Origin: an uncultured Sphingomonas sp.
GTDB taxonomy: Bacteria > Pseudomonadota > Alphaproteobacteria > Sphingomonadales > Sphingomonadaceae
Length of the DNA stretch: 44,176 nt
Direction: 5' to 3'
Assembly (NCBI GenBank): GCA_913775795.1
Contig: CAJYLT010000057.1
Location: forward strand, 1 to 44,176
The position numbers were made by a program, and so were the translations under genes. Below are positions 1 through 8,761 of the stretch, piece by piece. Each line of letters begins with the position of its first letter. Within the stretch, counting starts at the first letter, position 1. The notes beneath the pieces are model-generated. The model saw nothing but the letters and a program-made list of their open reading frames with translations, made no database searches and had not been told where the DNA came from.

Positions 1-257
1 CGGGCGAGTTCCGCGTCGGCGGGCAGGACGTGCTGCTCGGCCATGTCGCGGGCGATGTGCCCGTCTGGATCGGCGCGGCGCAATTCGAATATTGGCGGCA
101 TACGCAGGTGACGATCGACGTGGTGCCCGGCCGCGGCGCCGGTTTTTCGCTGGAGGGGCCGACGGGCCGGCGCTTCATCATCCGCAGCCGCGTGTTTTCG
201 GACGCGGAGGTCGATGCGCTGGACGCCGCTGGCCCGCCACCGCGCGGCGGCGATTGA
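1..257 (+). CDS. C-terminal fragment of an unrecognised protein (5' end outside window)
   Basis: An open frame enters from the left edge (first full codon at base 3) and stops with TGA at 255-257. About 84 residues are visible, with a beta-rich look (VPVWIGAAQFEYW, then VTIDVVPGRGAGFSLEGPTGRR). An internal GTG at 30 could be read as a start, but the frame is open before it, so this is more likely the tail of a longer gene. The FIST gene follows on the same strand within about 60 bases, which suggests a shared transcript. I do not recognise the family and assign no function. Confidence 0.5.
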   Translation, partial: GEFRVGGQDVLLGHVAGDVPVWIGAAQFEYWRHTQVTIDVVPGRGAGFSLEGPTGRRFIIRSRVFSDAEVDALDAAGPPPRGGD

Positions 258-319
258 CGATGCTCCGCCAGCCGCGCCCGAGGGTTGCGCGCCGCCCGCC
301 ACCTGTCATGCTGGCGGCG

Positions 320-1480
320 ATGCCAGAGACCGCGCCCCGCATCCGCCCCGCCGCCGTCACCCGCACCGCGCACTCGCGCGATCCCGACCCCGAACTGGCG
401 GTTCGCGCGATCTTTGCCGAACTCGACGCGCCGAGCCTTGCCGGCATCGTCCTGTTCGCGTCCAGCCGCTATCCCGTCGAGGCGCTGGAGGCCGCGCTCG
501 TCCCCCGGTGCGAGGGGCTGACGCTGATCGGCTGCACCTCGTCCAGCGAGATCACCGAGGAGGGGTTCAGCGACGGCGCGCTCGTCGCGATCGGCTTTCC
601 GCGCAGCGACTTCGCGCTGTCGGCGATCCGCTTCGACGCGCTCGACCGGATCGAGGCGGGCGAGGCGCAGGAGCGCGTGCGCTCGCTGGTGGCGGAGGCG
701 GGTGCGGATGCCCGGCGGCTGGGCGACACGCTGCACCGCGCCGCCATCTTCCTCGTCGACGGGTTGTCGCACAGTGAGGAGATGCTGACCGTCAACGTCC
801 AGGACGCGCTGGGCGCGATCCCGCTGATCGGCGGTTCGTCGGGGGACGGCTTCGCCTTTCGCGAGACGTTCGTGCTCGACAATCGCGGCTTCCACCGCGA
901 CGCCGCCCTCGTCGCCGTCCTGTCCAGCCCGCGGCCGATGCGCGTCTTCCGCTCGCAACCCTATGCCCCCGGCGATACCAAGATGGTCATCACCGGTGCC
1001 GACACCGCCGCGCGCATCGTCAGCGAGATCAACGCCGAGCCCGCCGCCGCCGAATATGCGCGCCTCGTCGGCGTGCGGCCGGAGGAGCTCAGCCCCGCCA
1101 TCTTCGCCTCCCGCCCGCCGATGGTGCGGGCGGGGGGCGAGCATTATGTCCGCTCGATCCAGTCGGCCAATGCGGACGGCAGCCTCACCTTCTATTGCGC
1201 GATCGACGAGGGGTTGGTGCTGACGCTGGGCGAGGCGGCGGATATCGTCGGCAGCATGCGCACGCTCTTGGGCGAGCTGGAGGAATCGGTCGGCGGCATC
1301 GACCGCATCCTCGGCTTCAACTGCGTGCTCAACCGCACCGAGATCGAGCAGCGCCAGCTCTTGCGCGACGTGTCCCGCCTGATGACCGAGCACCGCGTCG
1401 CGGGCTTCAACACCTATGGCGAGCAATATCACGCGCTCCACGTCAACCAGACCTTTTCCGGCCTCGTGATCGGCCAGTGA
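320..1480 (+). CDS. FIST-domain sensor protein (NosP-like)
   Basis: FIST proteins are small-molecule or signal input proteins that usually pair with kinases or chemotaxis proteins. In Pseudomonas aeruginosa the FIST protein NosP binds haem and nitric oxide and controls the adjacent kinase NahK. The product has a FIST_N region (LIGCTSSSEITEEGF, then LIGGSSGDGFAF) and a FIST_C region (FYCAIDEGLVLTLGEA to the C-terminal GFNTYGEQY). There is no signal peptide or membrane segment, so it is cytoplasmic. The ATG at 320 is chosen because the sequence before it (ATGs at 260 and 308) reads as low-complexity Arg/Pro. No strong ribosome site separates the three. The stop codon overlaps the start of the hybrid kinase by one base (TGATG), so the two are translationally coupled. 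Haem binding is inferred from the NosP/NahK arrangement, not seen. Confidence 0.85.
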   Translation: MPETAPRIRPAAVTRTAHSRDPDPELAVRAIFAELDAPSLAGIVLFASSRYPVEALEAALVPRCEGLTLIGCTSSSEITEEGFSDGALVAIGFPRSDFALSAIRFDALDRIEAGEAQERVRSLVAEAGADARRLGDTLHRAAIFLVDGLSHSEEMLTVNVQDALGAIPLIGGSSGDGFAFRETFVLDNRGFHRDAALVAVLSSPRPMRVFRSQPYAPGDTKMVITGADTAARIVSEINAEPAAAEYARLVGVRPEELSPAIFASRPPMVRAGGEHYVRSIQSANADGSLTFYCAIDEGLVLTLGEAADIVGSMRTLLGELEESVGGIDRILGFNCVLNRTEIEQRQLLRDVSRLMTEHRVAGFNTYGEQYHALHVNQTFSGLVIGQ

Positions 1481-3690
1481 TGGCACGCCGCGCGCTCACC
1501 CCCGCCGAGCTGGAACTCGAGACGCTGCGCGCGGAGAACGCCAAGCTGCGCCGGATCAACGGCGTGCTGATGGACCGGGTGGAGCGGTCCACCGACCTAC
1601 AGGGCAATGCCTTTTCGCTCTTCGAAACCGCGATCACGCTCGAATCGAAGGTACAGGCGCGCACTCGCGACCTCGAGCACGCGCTTGACGCACTTGCCGC
1701 CAGCAACGCCGCCCTCACCCACGCCCGCGACGAGGCGACCGAAGCGCGCGCGCGGCTGGCCGATGCGATCGAGAGCATGAGCGAGGGATTCGCGATCTTC
1801 GATGCCGAGGATCGGCTGGTGCTGTGCAATCGCACCTATCTCGACTTCTGGCCGCGCATCGCCGACCGGATCGTGCCCGGCATGCGCTTCGACGAGATCG
1901 CCAGGCTGATCGGCGACGATCGCGCGGCGCTCGGCGCGATGGTGTCGCCCGACCGCTGGCTGTCCGAGCGGCTGGCGCAGCATTCGGTGGCGAGCGGCGG
2001 GCATGTCCACGCGCTGGCCGACGGCCGCTGGATCCAGGTCAACGAACTGCGCACCAGCGAAGGCGGTATCGTCGGCATCTACAACGACATTACCGAGGTG
2101 AAGGCGTCGGACGCCCGCGAGCGGGCCCGCGAACTGGCACAGAAATCGGTGCTGCTCCAGGCGACGCTCGACAATATCCGGCTCGGCGTCTGCGTGTACG
2201 ATGCCGACCGCCGGCTGATCGCGTGGAATCGCTCGCTGCTGGCGGTCATCGGCCTCCCCGTCGACGGCATCCCGCGCATCGCGTCTCACGACGGCCTCGT
2301 CGCCACCTGTGCCGAGCTCAATGGCCCGATGGAGGATGGCGAGCCCCTGGGCTGGCTGTCGGCGGGCGAGATCGTGACGACGCGCCGCCATGCCAGCGGC
2401 CGGTCGATCGAGGTGCGCCGCTCCGCCATGCCCGATGGCGGCATGGTGATGAGCTTCGAGGATATCACCGAACGCCTGCGCGCGGCCGAGGCGCTGGAGG
2501 CGCGCGTGGCCGAGCGCACCGCCGATATCGCCGCGGTCAACGACCAGCTGACCGCCCAGGTGCGCGAACGCATCGCCGCCGAGGAAGCGATGCGAGAGGC
2601 GATGCAGGCGGCCGAGGAAGCCAATCGTTCCAAGACCCGCTTCCTCGCCGCCGCCAGCCACGACCTGCTCCAGCCGCTCAATGCCGCGCGGCTGTTCGTT
2701 TCGGCACTCGGCGAGCGGCGACTGGCGGCGGCCAATGCCGGCCTCGTCCGCCAGATCGATTCCGCGCTCGATTCGGTCGAGGACCTGCTGGAGGCGCTGC
2801 TCGAAATCTCGAAGCTCGATGCCGGCGCGGTCCGCCCCAATGTCATCGACTTCCCGCTGACCGATACGATGCGCCACATGCGCGCCGAGTTCACGCCGCT
2901 GGCGCGTGAGCGGGGGCTGGCCCTCGCCTTCGACGACAGTTGCGATGCGTGGGTACGGTCGGACCCGCGGCTGCTGCGGCGGATCGTCCAGAACTTCATC
3001 TCCAATGCGCTCCGCTACACCGATACGGGCGGTGTCACCGTGCGCTGTCACGCGGGCGCCAGCGTGCTGCGGATCGAGGTGATCGACACCGGCCCCGGCA
3101 TCGATCCCGCGCATCACCGAGAGATCTTCGCCGAGTTCCGCCGCCTCGACCGCGACCGGCCGGTCAAGGGGATCGGCCTCGGCCTTGCCATCGTCGAGCG
3201 TGCGGGGCGGATGCTCGGCCACCCGATCGGCCTCGAATCCGCGCCCGGCCGCGGCGCCACCTTCACCGTCACGGTGCCGCTGGGCCGCGCACAGTCGGTC
3301 GATACTGCGACCACCCCAGCGGTCATGCGGGGCGGCCTCGCTGGGCGCACGATCCTCGTCCTCGACAATGAGGAGGCGATCCTGTCGGGGATGAACGTGA
3401 TCCTGAGCGGCTGGGGCTGCCACGCGATCTGTGTCGCAGACCGAGCGGCGGCGATCGCGGCGGCGGGGCGCGGGGGGATCGACGCGATCGTCGCCGACTA
3501 TCATCTCGATGCCGGCGACACCGGCGACGCGGTGGTGCGCGCGCTCGGCCTCGGCATTCCGACGATCATCGTCACCGCCGACCGCACCGCCGAACTGAAG
3601 GACCGGCTGCGCGGCGAGGGCTTCCACTGGCTCAACAAGCCGGTGAAGCCCGCACAGCTTCGCGCGCTGCTGAGCGCGATCGTCCGCTAG
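1480..3690 (+). CDS. PAS hybrid histidine kinase with C-terminal receiver (NahK/ErcS'-like)
   Basis: This 736-residue soluble sensor kinase has an N-terminal coiled coil (residues about 5-95), two PAS-like regions (about 95-210 and 220-335), a second coiled coil, a HisKA domain with phospho-acceptor His394 (AASHDLLQPLN), an ATPase domain (N box NFISNALRY, G boxes DTGPGID and GIGLGLAIV) and a receiver whose probable phospho-Asp is D673 (VADYHLD). The receiver's acidic pocket reads LDNEE rather than the usual DD pair. The architecture matches the NahK/ErcS' kinases that act in the alcohol-oxidation regulatory network of pseudomonads. The start overlaps the FIST stop. The gene is convergent with the LuxR-type regulator seven bases away. 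That regulator is the obvious candidate partner, but this is inferred from position. Confidence 0.9.
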   Translation: MARRALTPAELELETLRAENAKLRRINGVLMDRVERSTDLQGNAFSLFETAITLESKVQARTRDLEHALDALAASNAALTHARDEATEARARLADAIESMSEGFAIFDAEDRLVLCNRTYLDFWPRIADRIVPGMRFDEIARLIGDDRAALGAMVSPDRWLSERLAQHSVASGGHVHALADGRWIQVNELRTSEGGIVGIYNDITEVKASDARERARELAQKSVLLQATLDNIRLGVCVYDADRRLIAWNRSLLAVIGLPVDGIPRIASHDGLVATCAELNGPMEDGEPLGWLSAGEIVTTRRHASGRSIEVRRSAMPDGGMVMSFEDITERLRAAEALEARVAERTADIAAVNDQLTAQVRERIAAEEAMREAMQAAEEANRSKTRFLAAASHDLLQPLNAARLFVSALGERRLAAANAGLVRQIDSALDSVEDLLEALLEISKLDAGAVRPNVIDFPLTDTMRHMRAEFTPLARERGLALAFDDSCDAWVRSDPRLLRRIVQNFISNALRYTDTGGVTVRCHAGASVLRIEVIDTGPGIDPAHHREIFAEFRRLDRDRPVKGIGLGLAIVERAGRMLGHPIGLESAPGRGATFTVTVPLGRAQSVDTATTPAVMRGGLAGRTILVLDNEEAILSGMNVILSGWGCHAICVADRAAAIAAAGRGGIDAIVADYHLDAGDTGDAVVRALGLGIPTIIVTADRTAELKDRLRGEGFHWLNKPVKPAQLRALLSAIVR

Positions 3691-3697
3691 CGCCGAG

Positions 3698-4354
3698 TCA
3701 CTTGCGCGTCGGGATCACCGGCGGAAAGCCGACGCGGTTGGCGAGGATCACCGCCTGCGTCCGGTTGAACACTTCCAGCTTTGCGAGGACGGCCGAGACG
3801 TGCGCCTTGACCGTCGTCATCGACACGTCGAGCTCATAGGCGATCTGCTTGTTGAGCCGCCCGGCGACCATCAGGCCGAAGACGACGCGCTGCTGCGGCG
3901 TGAGCAGGTCGATGCGCCGGCGGATGCTCGCCTCGGCCGCATCCTCGGTCGTGATCTCCTCGGCGATGTCGGCGGGGACATAGACCTCGCCGTCGAGCAC
4001 CGCGCCCAGCGCCTCGGCGATCGCCGAGCGGCGCAGCGATTTGGGCACAAACCCCGCCGCCCCGTGCGCGAGCGCGCCGCGCACCAGCGCCGCGGTGTGC
4101 GATCCCGACACGACGACGACGGGCGTCGCCGGAAACTGCGCGACCATCCGGTCGAGCCCGTCGAAGCCGGTGGCGCCCGGCATGTTGAGGTCGAGCAGGA
4201 CGAGGTCGAACTCCGCCCCCTCGCCCAGCACGCCCAGCGCCTCGTCCAGCGTCGCCGCCTCGAACAATTCGCATCCCTCGAACGCGAGCGAGATCACCGC
4301 GCGCAGCCCGTCGCGGACCAGCGGGTGATCGTCGGCGATGAGCACGCGGTCCAC
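3698..4354 (-). CDS. LuxR/NarL-family response regulator (AgmR/ErbR-like)
   Basis: This 218-residue regulator has a receiver (LIADDHPLVRDG; phospho-Asp D55 in LLDLNMPG; K at FVPKS) and a C-terminal LuxR helix-turn-helix (LTPQQRVVFGLMVAGRLNKQIAYELDVSMTT region). The GTG at 4354 is chosen because the receiver begins there and GGAGGGGGAAG stands just before it; upstream codons look like untranslated leader. It lies downstream of the PQQ dehydrogenase on the same strand, 86 bases after its stop. Regulators of this type (AgmR/ErbR, ExaE) activate quinoprotein ethanol dehydrogenase genes in Pseudomonas. By position it is the best candidate for binding the repeated CCAARG element found across the locus. 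Confidence 0.9.
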   Translation of the reverse strand: MDRVLIADDHPLVRDGLRAVISLAFEGCELFEAATLDEALGVLGEGAEFDLVLLDLNMPGATGFDGLDRMVAQFPATPVVVVSGSHTAALVRGALAHGAAGFVPKSLRRSAIAEALGAVLDGEVYVPADIAEEITTEDAAEASIRRRIDLLTPQQRVVFGLMVAGRLNKQIAYELDVSMTTVKAHVSAVLAKLEVFNRTQAVILANRVGFPPVIPTRK

Positions 4355-4413
4355 GGCTTCCCCCTCCCTCGAACCCGCCGATCGTATCGGGTGACACGCC
4401 GCGCGGGAAGGGA

Positions 4414-4430
4414 GGGAGGCGACGCCTCCC
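4414..4430. terminator. Short GC-rich hairpin after the PQQ dehydrogenase gene
   Basis: GGGAGG and CCTCCC pair around a five-base CGACG loop, between the dehydrogenase stop (4441) and the regulator start (4354). No run of T follows, so it could attenuate or protect the transcript rather than end it. This would allow weak read-through into the regulator gene. Confidence 0.3.
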
Positions 4431-4440
4431 CCCGAACCCA

Positions 4441-6204
4441 TCATGCCTTTGGCAGCTTGAACACCCAGAGCGAGCCGCCCTGGTTGATGTGGCCGACCGA
4501 CTTGGCGACCTCTCCGCCCCACAGCGGCACCGCGCCGCCCCAGCCGGACATGACCGCGACATATTGCTCGCCGTCCTGCTCCCAGGTGACGGGCGATCCG
4601 ACGACGCCAGATCCGGTGTTGAACTTCCAGAGTTCCTTGCCGGTCTTCGCATCAAAGGCCTTGAGATACCCCTCAGGCGTCCCGGTGAAGACGAGGTTGC
4701 CCGCGGTCGTCAGCACCCCGCCCCACAGCGGCGCCTTGTTCTTGTATTCCCACACGATCTTGCCCGTCATCGGGTCCATCGCGCGCAGCACGCCGATATA
4801 ATCCTCATACAGCGGCTTGATCGTGAAACCCGCACCCAGATAGGCCGCGCCCTTCTTGTAGGCGATCGGCTCGTTCCAGATATCCATGCCCCATTCGTTC
4901 GAGGGGATGTAGAACAGGCCGGTCTGCTGGCTGTACGCCATCGGCATCCAGTTCTTGCCGCCGAGGAAGCTGGGCGCGGAAAAGACCGTCGTCCCCTTCT
5001 CCGTCGTCGGCGGGCCGGGGCGGTTGGCATCGACGTAGATCGGCTTGCCGTCCTTGGTATAACCCGTCGCCCAGGTGGTCTTCGACACGAACGGCTTGGC
5101 CGACACGAACTTGCCGTTGGTGCGGTCGAGGACGAAGAAATAGCCGTTGCGATCGGCCTTGGCGCCCAGCTTACGGCCGCCGGCATCGAACGAGATGAAC
5201 TCGTTCACCCCGTCGAAGTCCCAGCCGTCGTGCGGCGTCGTCTGGTAATGCCACTTGATCTCGCCCGTCTCGGGATCGAGCGCGAGCGTCGAGGAGGTGT
5301 AGAGGTTGTTGCCGGGGCGCAGGTGACTGTTCCACGGTGCTGGATTGCCGGTGCCCATGTAGATGAGCTTGGTATCGGGATCGTAGGTCCCGCCGAGCCA
5401 GGTGGCGCCGCCGCCATTCTCCCACTGGTTGCCCTGCCACGTCGCGTTGAGCTTGCCCGTCATGGTCGAGGGCTGCCCATTCAGCTGTCCCATATGCCCC
5501 TCGATCGTCGGGCGCGACCAGACGAGCTCGCCCGTGTTCACGTCGCGCGCCTCGACCTTGCCGACGATGCCGAACTCGCCGCCGGAATTGCCGTAGATCA
5601 CCTTGCCGTTGACGATCATCGGCGCGGCGGTGAAGCTGTAGCCGGCCTGGTAATCGGCCAGCTTCTTGTTCCAGATGACCTTGCCCGTCATCCGGTTGAG
5701 CGCGACCAGATGCGCGTCGAGCGTGCCGAAGATGATCTTGTCGCCATAGATGGCGGCACCGCGGTTGACGACGTCGCAGCATGGCATGATCCCGTCGGGC
5801 AGGCGCGCGTCATACTGCCACTTCTCCTCGCCGGTCCGCGCATCGAACGCGAACAGGCGCGAGTAGGAGCCGGTGACGTAGATCATGCCGTCATAGACGA
5901 TCGGTTGCGCTTCCTGCCCGCGCTGCTTCTCGCCGCCGAGCGAGGCGGAGAAGGCGGGCACCAGCCTGGCGACGTTGCTGGCGGTCAGCTTCGTGAGCGG
6001 GCTGAACCGCTGACCGCGAAGGCCCATGCCATAGGTGAGGACGTCGCCCGGCGTCTTCTCGTCGTTCAGGATGTCGGCGTCGGTCGGTCCCGCCGCTGCC
6101 GCTGCGGGCGCGGCGGGTTTCGCATCCTCGCGCGCCATCGCCGTTCCCGCCGTCGCCGCCAGCACCAGTGCCGCGCTCGAGACCGCGCTTATCAACCTCT
6201 TCAT
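4441..6204 (-). CDS. PQQ-dependent alcohol dehydrogenase, lanthanide-type
   Basis: This periplasmic eight-bladed quinoprotein oxidises primary alcohols to aldehydes and passes electrons to a c-type cytochrome. The 587-residue product has a signal peptide (ending near TAMA, residue 24), the adjacent cysteines C142-C143 that form the disulfide over PQQ, metal ligands E210 (NSGGEFG) and N287 (GTGNPAPWN), catalytic base D329 and a second aspartate D331 (WDFDGVNE). The aspartate two residues after the catalytic one coordinates lanthanides in XoxF and PedH; calcium enzymes such as MxaF have Ala there. Tryptophan-docking blade repeats recur ([13 protein letters not shown]). The family is normally about 580-620 residues, so it appears complete. 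A CCAAGG element lies 64 bases upstream. Whether it is closer to XoxF or to PedH/ExaA cannot be settled by eye. Confidence 0.95.
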   Translation of the reverse strand: MKRLISAVSSAALVLAATAGTAMAREDAKPAAPAAAAAGPTDADILNDEKTPGDVLTYGMGLRGQRFSPLTKLTASNVARLVPAFSASLGGEKQRGQEAQPIVYDGMIYVTGSYSRLFAFDARTGEEKWQYDARLPDGIMPCCDVVNRGAAIYGDKIIFGTLDAHLVALNRMTGKVIWNKKLADYQAGYSFTAAPMIVNGKVIYGNSGGEFGIVGKVEARDVNTGELVWSRPTIEGHMGQLNGQPSTMTGKLNATWQGNQWENGGGATWLGGTYDPDTKLIYMGTGNPAPWNSHLRPGNNLYTSSTLALDPETGEIKWHYQTTPHDGWDFDGVNEFISFDAGGRKLGAKADRNGYFFVLDRTNGKFVSAKPFVSKTTWATGYTKDGKPIYVDANRPGPPTTEKGTTVFSAPSFLGGKNWMPMAYSQQTGLFYIPSNEWGMDIWNEPIAYKKGAAYLGAGFTIKPLYEDYIGVLRAMDPMTGKIVWEYKNKAPLWGGVLTTAGNLVFTGTPEGYLKAFDAKTGKELWKFNTGSGVVGSPVTWEQDGEQYVAVMSGWGGAVPLWGGEVAKSVGHINQGGSLWVFKLPKA

Positions 6205-6268
6205 GCCTCTTCCCCTCGGTTCTGCTCTCTCGTTCGGATGCTACGCCGGGCCCACACCCCGACAATTG

Positions 6269-6278
6269 GACCTTGGAA
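6269..6278 (-). promoter_or_regulatory. Putative activator site upstream of PQQ dehydrogenase
   Basis: Read on the minus strand the site is TTCCAAGGTCCAATTGTCGG. It shares CCAA(A/G)GTnCAAT and the following TCG with the sites before the cytochrome and porin genes. It lies in the 85-base gap before the dehydrogenase start, 64 bases upstream. Function as a response-regulator site is inferred from recurrence. Confidence 0.5.
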
Positions 6279-6289
6279 GGATGCGGGCG

Positions 6290-7141
6290 TCAGGTGAGGA
6301 GCGGCGGCCGGTATTCGACGCCATGCGCGGCGAACACGCCGGCCAGCTCGCCCGATTTCGCCAGCCCCTCCATGATCCGCTCGATCTCGTCGCCCAGGTC
6401 GCGGCTGTCGTCCTTGACCGCCATGCCGACGTTCCAGCCGGGGCTGGTCATCGCCGGCAGCGGCCCCTTGCGCAGCGTCAGGCGATCGCCCGCCGCCTTG
6501 ATCCCCGCCTCGACCTGCGCGCGCGTCGCCACCGCCGCGTCGGCCTCTCCCGCCGCGACCGCGGCGACCGCCGCCTCGCCCGACAGCTTGTTCTTGACGT
6601 CGGGGCGCAGCACGCCGCCGAACGACCCCGACAGGTAGAAGTCGGGAATGCTGTCGAGCTCGGCGACGAGCTTCTTGCCCTTCAATTGCGGCGGCGGCAC
6701 TTCGCAGTCGGTGGTGGCGCGGTTGCACACCATCGCGAAACTCTCGCGGTAATAAGGCGCGATCAGCACCGCGCGGTCGTTCCGCTGGCCGAGCACGCGG
6801 TCATAGGGGACGTGCATCATCACGTCGCCCGGCGCCTGTCCCAAGAGCGACCCGCGCCACACCATGTTGCGCAGGTCGTCGTCGACAGACTCGTCGGCGA
6901 TATACTGGATCGCCTCCCCCCGCACGCCGAGCTTCGACGCGATCAGATTGCCGAGATCGACGTCGATCCCGACCAGCCTGCCCTCCCGTTCCGAGGCCCA
7001 GGGGGCGAAGTCGCGATAGACCGCGATCCGCATCACGCCGAGCGCACGGATCTTCGCCAGCGGCGCGGCGACCAGCGGCGCGGCGACCGCACCGGCAATC
7101 GCGGCCGCGGCGCCGCGCACGAAGCCGCGACGCGACAGCAT
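6290..7141 (-). CDS. Quinoprotein-associated periplasmic substrate-binding protein (XoxJ-like)
   Basis: This 283-residue protein of the SBP_bac_3-like fold belongs to the group found next to PQQ alcohol dehydrogenases. XoxJ, the best known member, is thought to help mature or activate XoxF rather than serve an ABC transporter. No permease or ATPase gene is present here. The N-terminus has a Tat-type signal (SRRGFVRG, then an Ala-rich hydrophobic stretch to about residue 26), which suggests export in folded form. Two cysteines in CNRATTDCE could form a disulfide. The ATG at 7141 places the twin arginines at residues 4-5, and the cytochrome stop is only four bases before it. The gene lies between the cytochrome and the dehydrogenase on one strand. 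Confidence 0.88.
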   Translation of the reverse strand: MLSRRGFVRGAAAAIAGAVAAPLVAAPLAKIRALGVMRIAVYRDFAPWASEREGRLVGIDVDLGNLIASKLGVRGEAIQYIADESVDDDLRNMVWRGSLLGQAPGDVMMHVPYDRVLGQRNDRAVLIAPYYRESFAMVCNRATTDCEVPPPQLKGKKLVAELDSIPDFYLSGSFGGVLRPDVKNKLSGEAAVAAVAAGEADAAVATRAQVEAGIKAAGDRLTLRKGPLPAMTSPGWNVGMAVKDDSRDLGDEIERIMEGLAKSGELAGVFAAHGVEYRPPLLT

Positions 7142-7145
7142 CGCC

Positions 7146-7583
7146 TCAGGACTCCTGGTGCTTGGTGTCGAGCCAGGAGCGGATCGCCCAGCCCGCCTTC
7201 TGCCCGATGATGTCGCCGAAGGGCGGCATGAACACCTTGCCGTCGCGCGAGGCGCCGTGGCGATAGCGGCCGATGAACCATTCGTCCCCCGCCTCGCCGA
7301 CCTCGAGATAGCGAAGGTCGGGGGCGATGCCGCCGCTGATCGCCTCCAGCCCGTGGCAGCGCGCGCAATTGCCGCCATAGGCGGACTCGCCGATCTTGAT
7401 GGCGTCGGGATTGCCGCGATACGGGTTCACCGTCCGCCACTCCTCGCCGATGTCGGGCAGCTTCGAGGTGTCGACCGGCTGCGGCGTCACATTGTCGTGC
7501 GCCGTTACCTTGAGCGCGAAGGTGGTGGTGAACAGGAGCGTCGCCGCGATCATCGCGGCCCGCTCGTAACGCCTCGTCATCAT
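7146..7583 (-). CDS. Periplasmic c-type cytochrome (PedF-like c550)
   Basis: This 145-residue monohaem cytochrome has an N-terminal signal or anchor segment (AAMIAATLLFTTTFALKV), one haem-binding motif (CARCHG) and a likely axial methionine in FMPPFGD. Its place as first gene before the XoxJ-like and dehydrogenase genes makes it the probable electron acceptor of the quinoprotein, like PedF or XoxG. The ATG at 7583 is preferred because GGGGAGAGG stands just upstream; a second ATG follows directly. Its promoter lies in the 109-base divergent gap shared with the beta-propeller gene. Confidence 0.9.
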   Translation of the reverse strand: MMTRRYERAAMIAATLLFTTTFALKVTAHDNVTPQPVDTSKLPDIGEEWRTVNPYRGNPDAIKIGESAYGGNCARCHGLEAISGGIAPDLRYLEVGEAGDEWFIGRYRHGASRDGKVFMPPFGDIIGQKAGWAIRSWLDTKHQES

Positions 7584-7644
7584 GCCTCTCCCCATCCGGG
7601 CTTTCGCGGCGGAGTGTGCTGCGCGGCATGGGGACGCGACATTG

Positions 7645-7654
7645 TACTTTGGTA
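7645..7654 (-). promoter_or_regulatory. Putative activator site in the cytochrome / beta-propeller divergent gap
   Basis: On the minus strand the site reads TACCAAAGTACAATGTCGCG, nearly the same as the porin site and close to the dehydrogenase site. The core TACCAAAGTA is also a near-dyad, so it could serve both directions. It is 61 bases from the cytochrome start and 38 bases from the propeller start. The role is inferred. Confidence 0.55.
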
Positions 7655-7692
7655 GGTTCGCGGTCGCGCGCGCGTCGCGATATTCTCCAGGG

Positions 7693-8649
7693 ATGCGCAG
7701 CCTGATCCTCGCCGCCCTGATCGCGGTGCCCGCCCCCGCCCTTGCCGAGACGATCTATGTCTCGAACGAGCGCGGCAATTCCATCACCGTCATCGACGCG
7801 GCGACAATGAAGCCCATCGCCACCTGGCCGGTGGGCGCGCGCCCCCGCGGCCTGACGATGAGCCGCGACGGCAGGTACCTCTACGTCTGCGCGTCGAACG
7901 ACCACGCGGTGCAGGTGATCGACCGCGCAACGGGCAAGCTGCTCTACGACCTCCCCTCCGGCGAGGACCCGGAACAGTTTGCGCTCTCTGTCGATGGCAG
8001 GACGCTGTTCGCCGCTAACGAGCGTGACGCCGCCGTCACCGCGATCGACATTCCCGGCCGCCGCGTCGCCTTTCAGGTCGATGTCGGCATCGAGCCGGAG
8101 GGGATGGCGATCAGCCCCGACGGCAGATGGGTCGTCGCCACGTCCGAGACGGACAACAAGGCGCACTGGATCGATATCGCCGCCGGCAAGATGGTCGCCG
8201 AAACCGAAGTCGACCAGCGCCCCCGCCATGCCGAGTTCACCGCCGACGGCCGCGAATTGTGGGTGACGTCGGAGATCGGCGGCACGCTCCAGATCATCGA
8301 CACCGCGACACGCAAGGTCGCGCACAGCATCGCGTTCAAGCCGCCGGGCGTCACCGCCGACAAGGTGCTGCCGGTCGGCGTCCACTTCACCCCCGACGGG
8401 CGCAAGGCGCTGGTCGCGCTGGGCCGGGCGAACATGGTCGCGATCGTCGATACCGCCAGCCGCGCGGTGATGGGCTACGTCCCGGTCGGCCAGCGCGTCT
8501 GGCACCTTGGTATCAGTCGCGACGGGACCCGTGCCTATGCCGCCAACGGCCTGTCCGACACGCTGTCGGTGATCGACATCGCCGCGGCCAAGGAAATCGC
8601 CCAGATTCCAACCGGCGACGCCCCCTGGGGCGTGGTCGTCGCCCCCTGA
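7693..8649 (+). CDS. PQQ-catabolism-associated YVTN beta-propeller protein
   Basis: This 318-residue exported protein has a signal peptide (MRSLILAALIAVPAPALAE) and about seven repeated blades with the pattern YVSNERGNSITVID, LYVCASNDHAVQVID and LFAANERDAAVTAID. Members of this propeller family travel with PQQ alcohol dehydrogenase clusters. Their role is not established; scaffold or redox-partner functions have been suggested by context only. The ATG at 7693 is chosen because it begins the signal peptide; the upstream in-frame ATG at 7582 would add residues unlike a leader. It is divergent from the cytochrome gene. Confidence 0.88.
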   Translation: MRSLILAALIAVPAPALAETIYVSNERGNSITVIDAATMKPIATWPVGARPRGLTMSRDGRYLYVCASNDHAVQVIDRATGKLLYDLPSGEDPEQFALSVDGRTLFAANERDAAVTAIDIPGRRVAFQVDVGIEPEGMAISPDGRWVVATSETDNKAHWIDIAAGKMVAETEVDQRPRHAEFTADGRELWVTSEIGGTLQIIDTATRKVAHSIAFKPPGVTADKVLPVGVHFTPDGRKALVALGRANMVAIVDTASRAVMGYVPVGQRVWHLGISRDGTRAYAANGLSDTLSVIDIAAAKEIAQIPTGDAPWGVVVAP

Positions 8650-8669
8650 TCGCGGGGCGGTGGCGGGTC

Positions 8670-8679
8670 GCCCAAAGTG
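8670..8679 (+). promoter_or_regulatory. Putative activator site upstream of porin
   Basis: The sequence GCCCAAAGTGCAATATCGGG shares CCAAAGTnCAATnTCG with the site before the cytochrome gene. It lies 82 bases before the porin start, in the 112-base gap after the propeller gene. Its match over 15 or more bases to the cytochrome site makes it one of the stronger examples. Confidence 0.5.
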
Positions 8680-8761
8680 CAATATCGGGGGTGCCCGCCC
8701 CCCGGCACCCTTGCCCGACCGAGCTGCCGCCTGGGCAGCCATATCAGGGGAGGGAAAACCG

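Noticed and set aside
1597..3627. 676-codon open frame antisense to the hybrid kinase
   Set aside because: It has no domain signature and fully overlaps a gene with clear PAS, HisKA and receiver motifs.
4489..6297. 602-codon open frame on the plus strand, antisense to the PQQ dehydrogenase
   Set aside because: The translation is Arg/Val/Asp-rich without family motifs, while the minus strand encodes a complete quinoprotein. It is a by-product of high GC.
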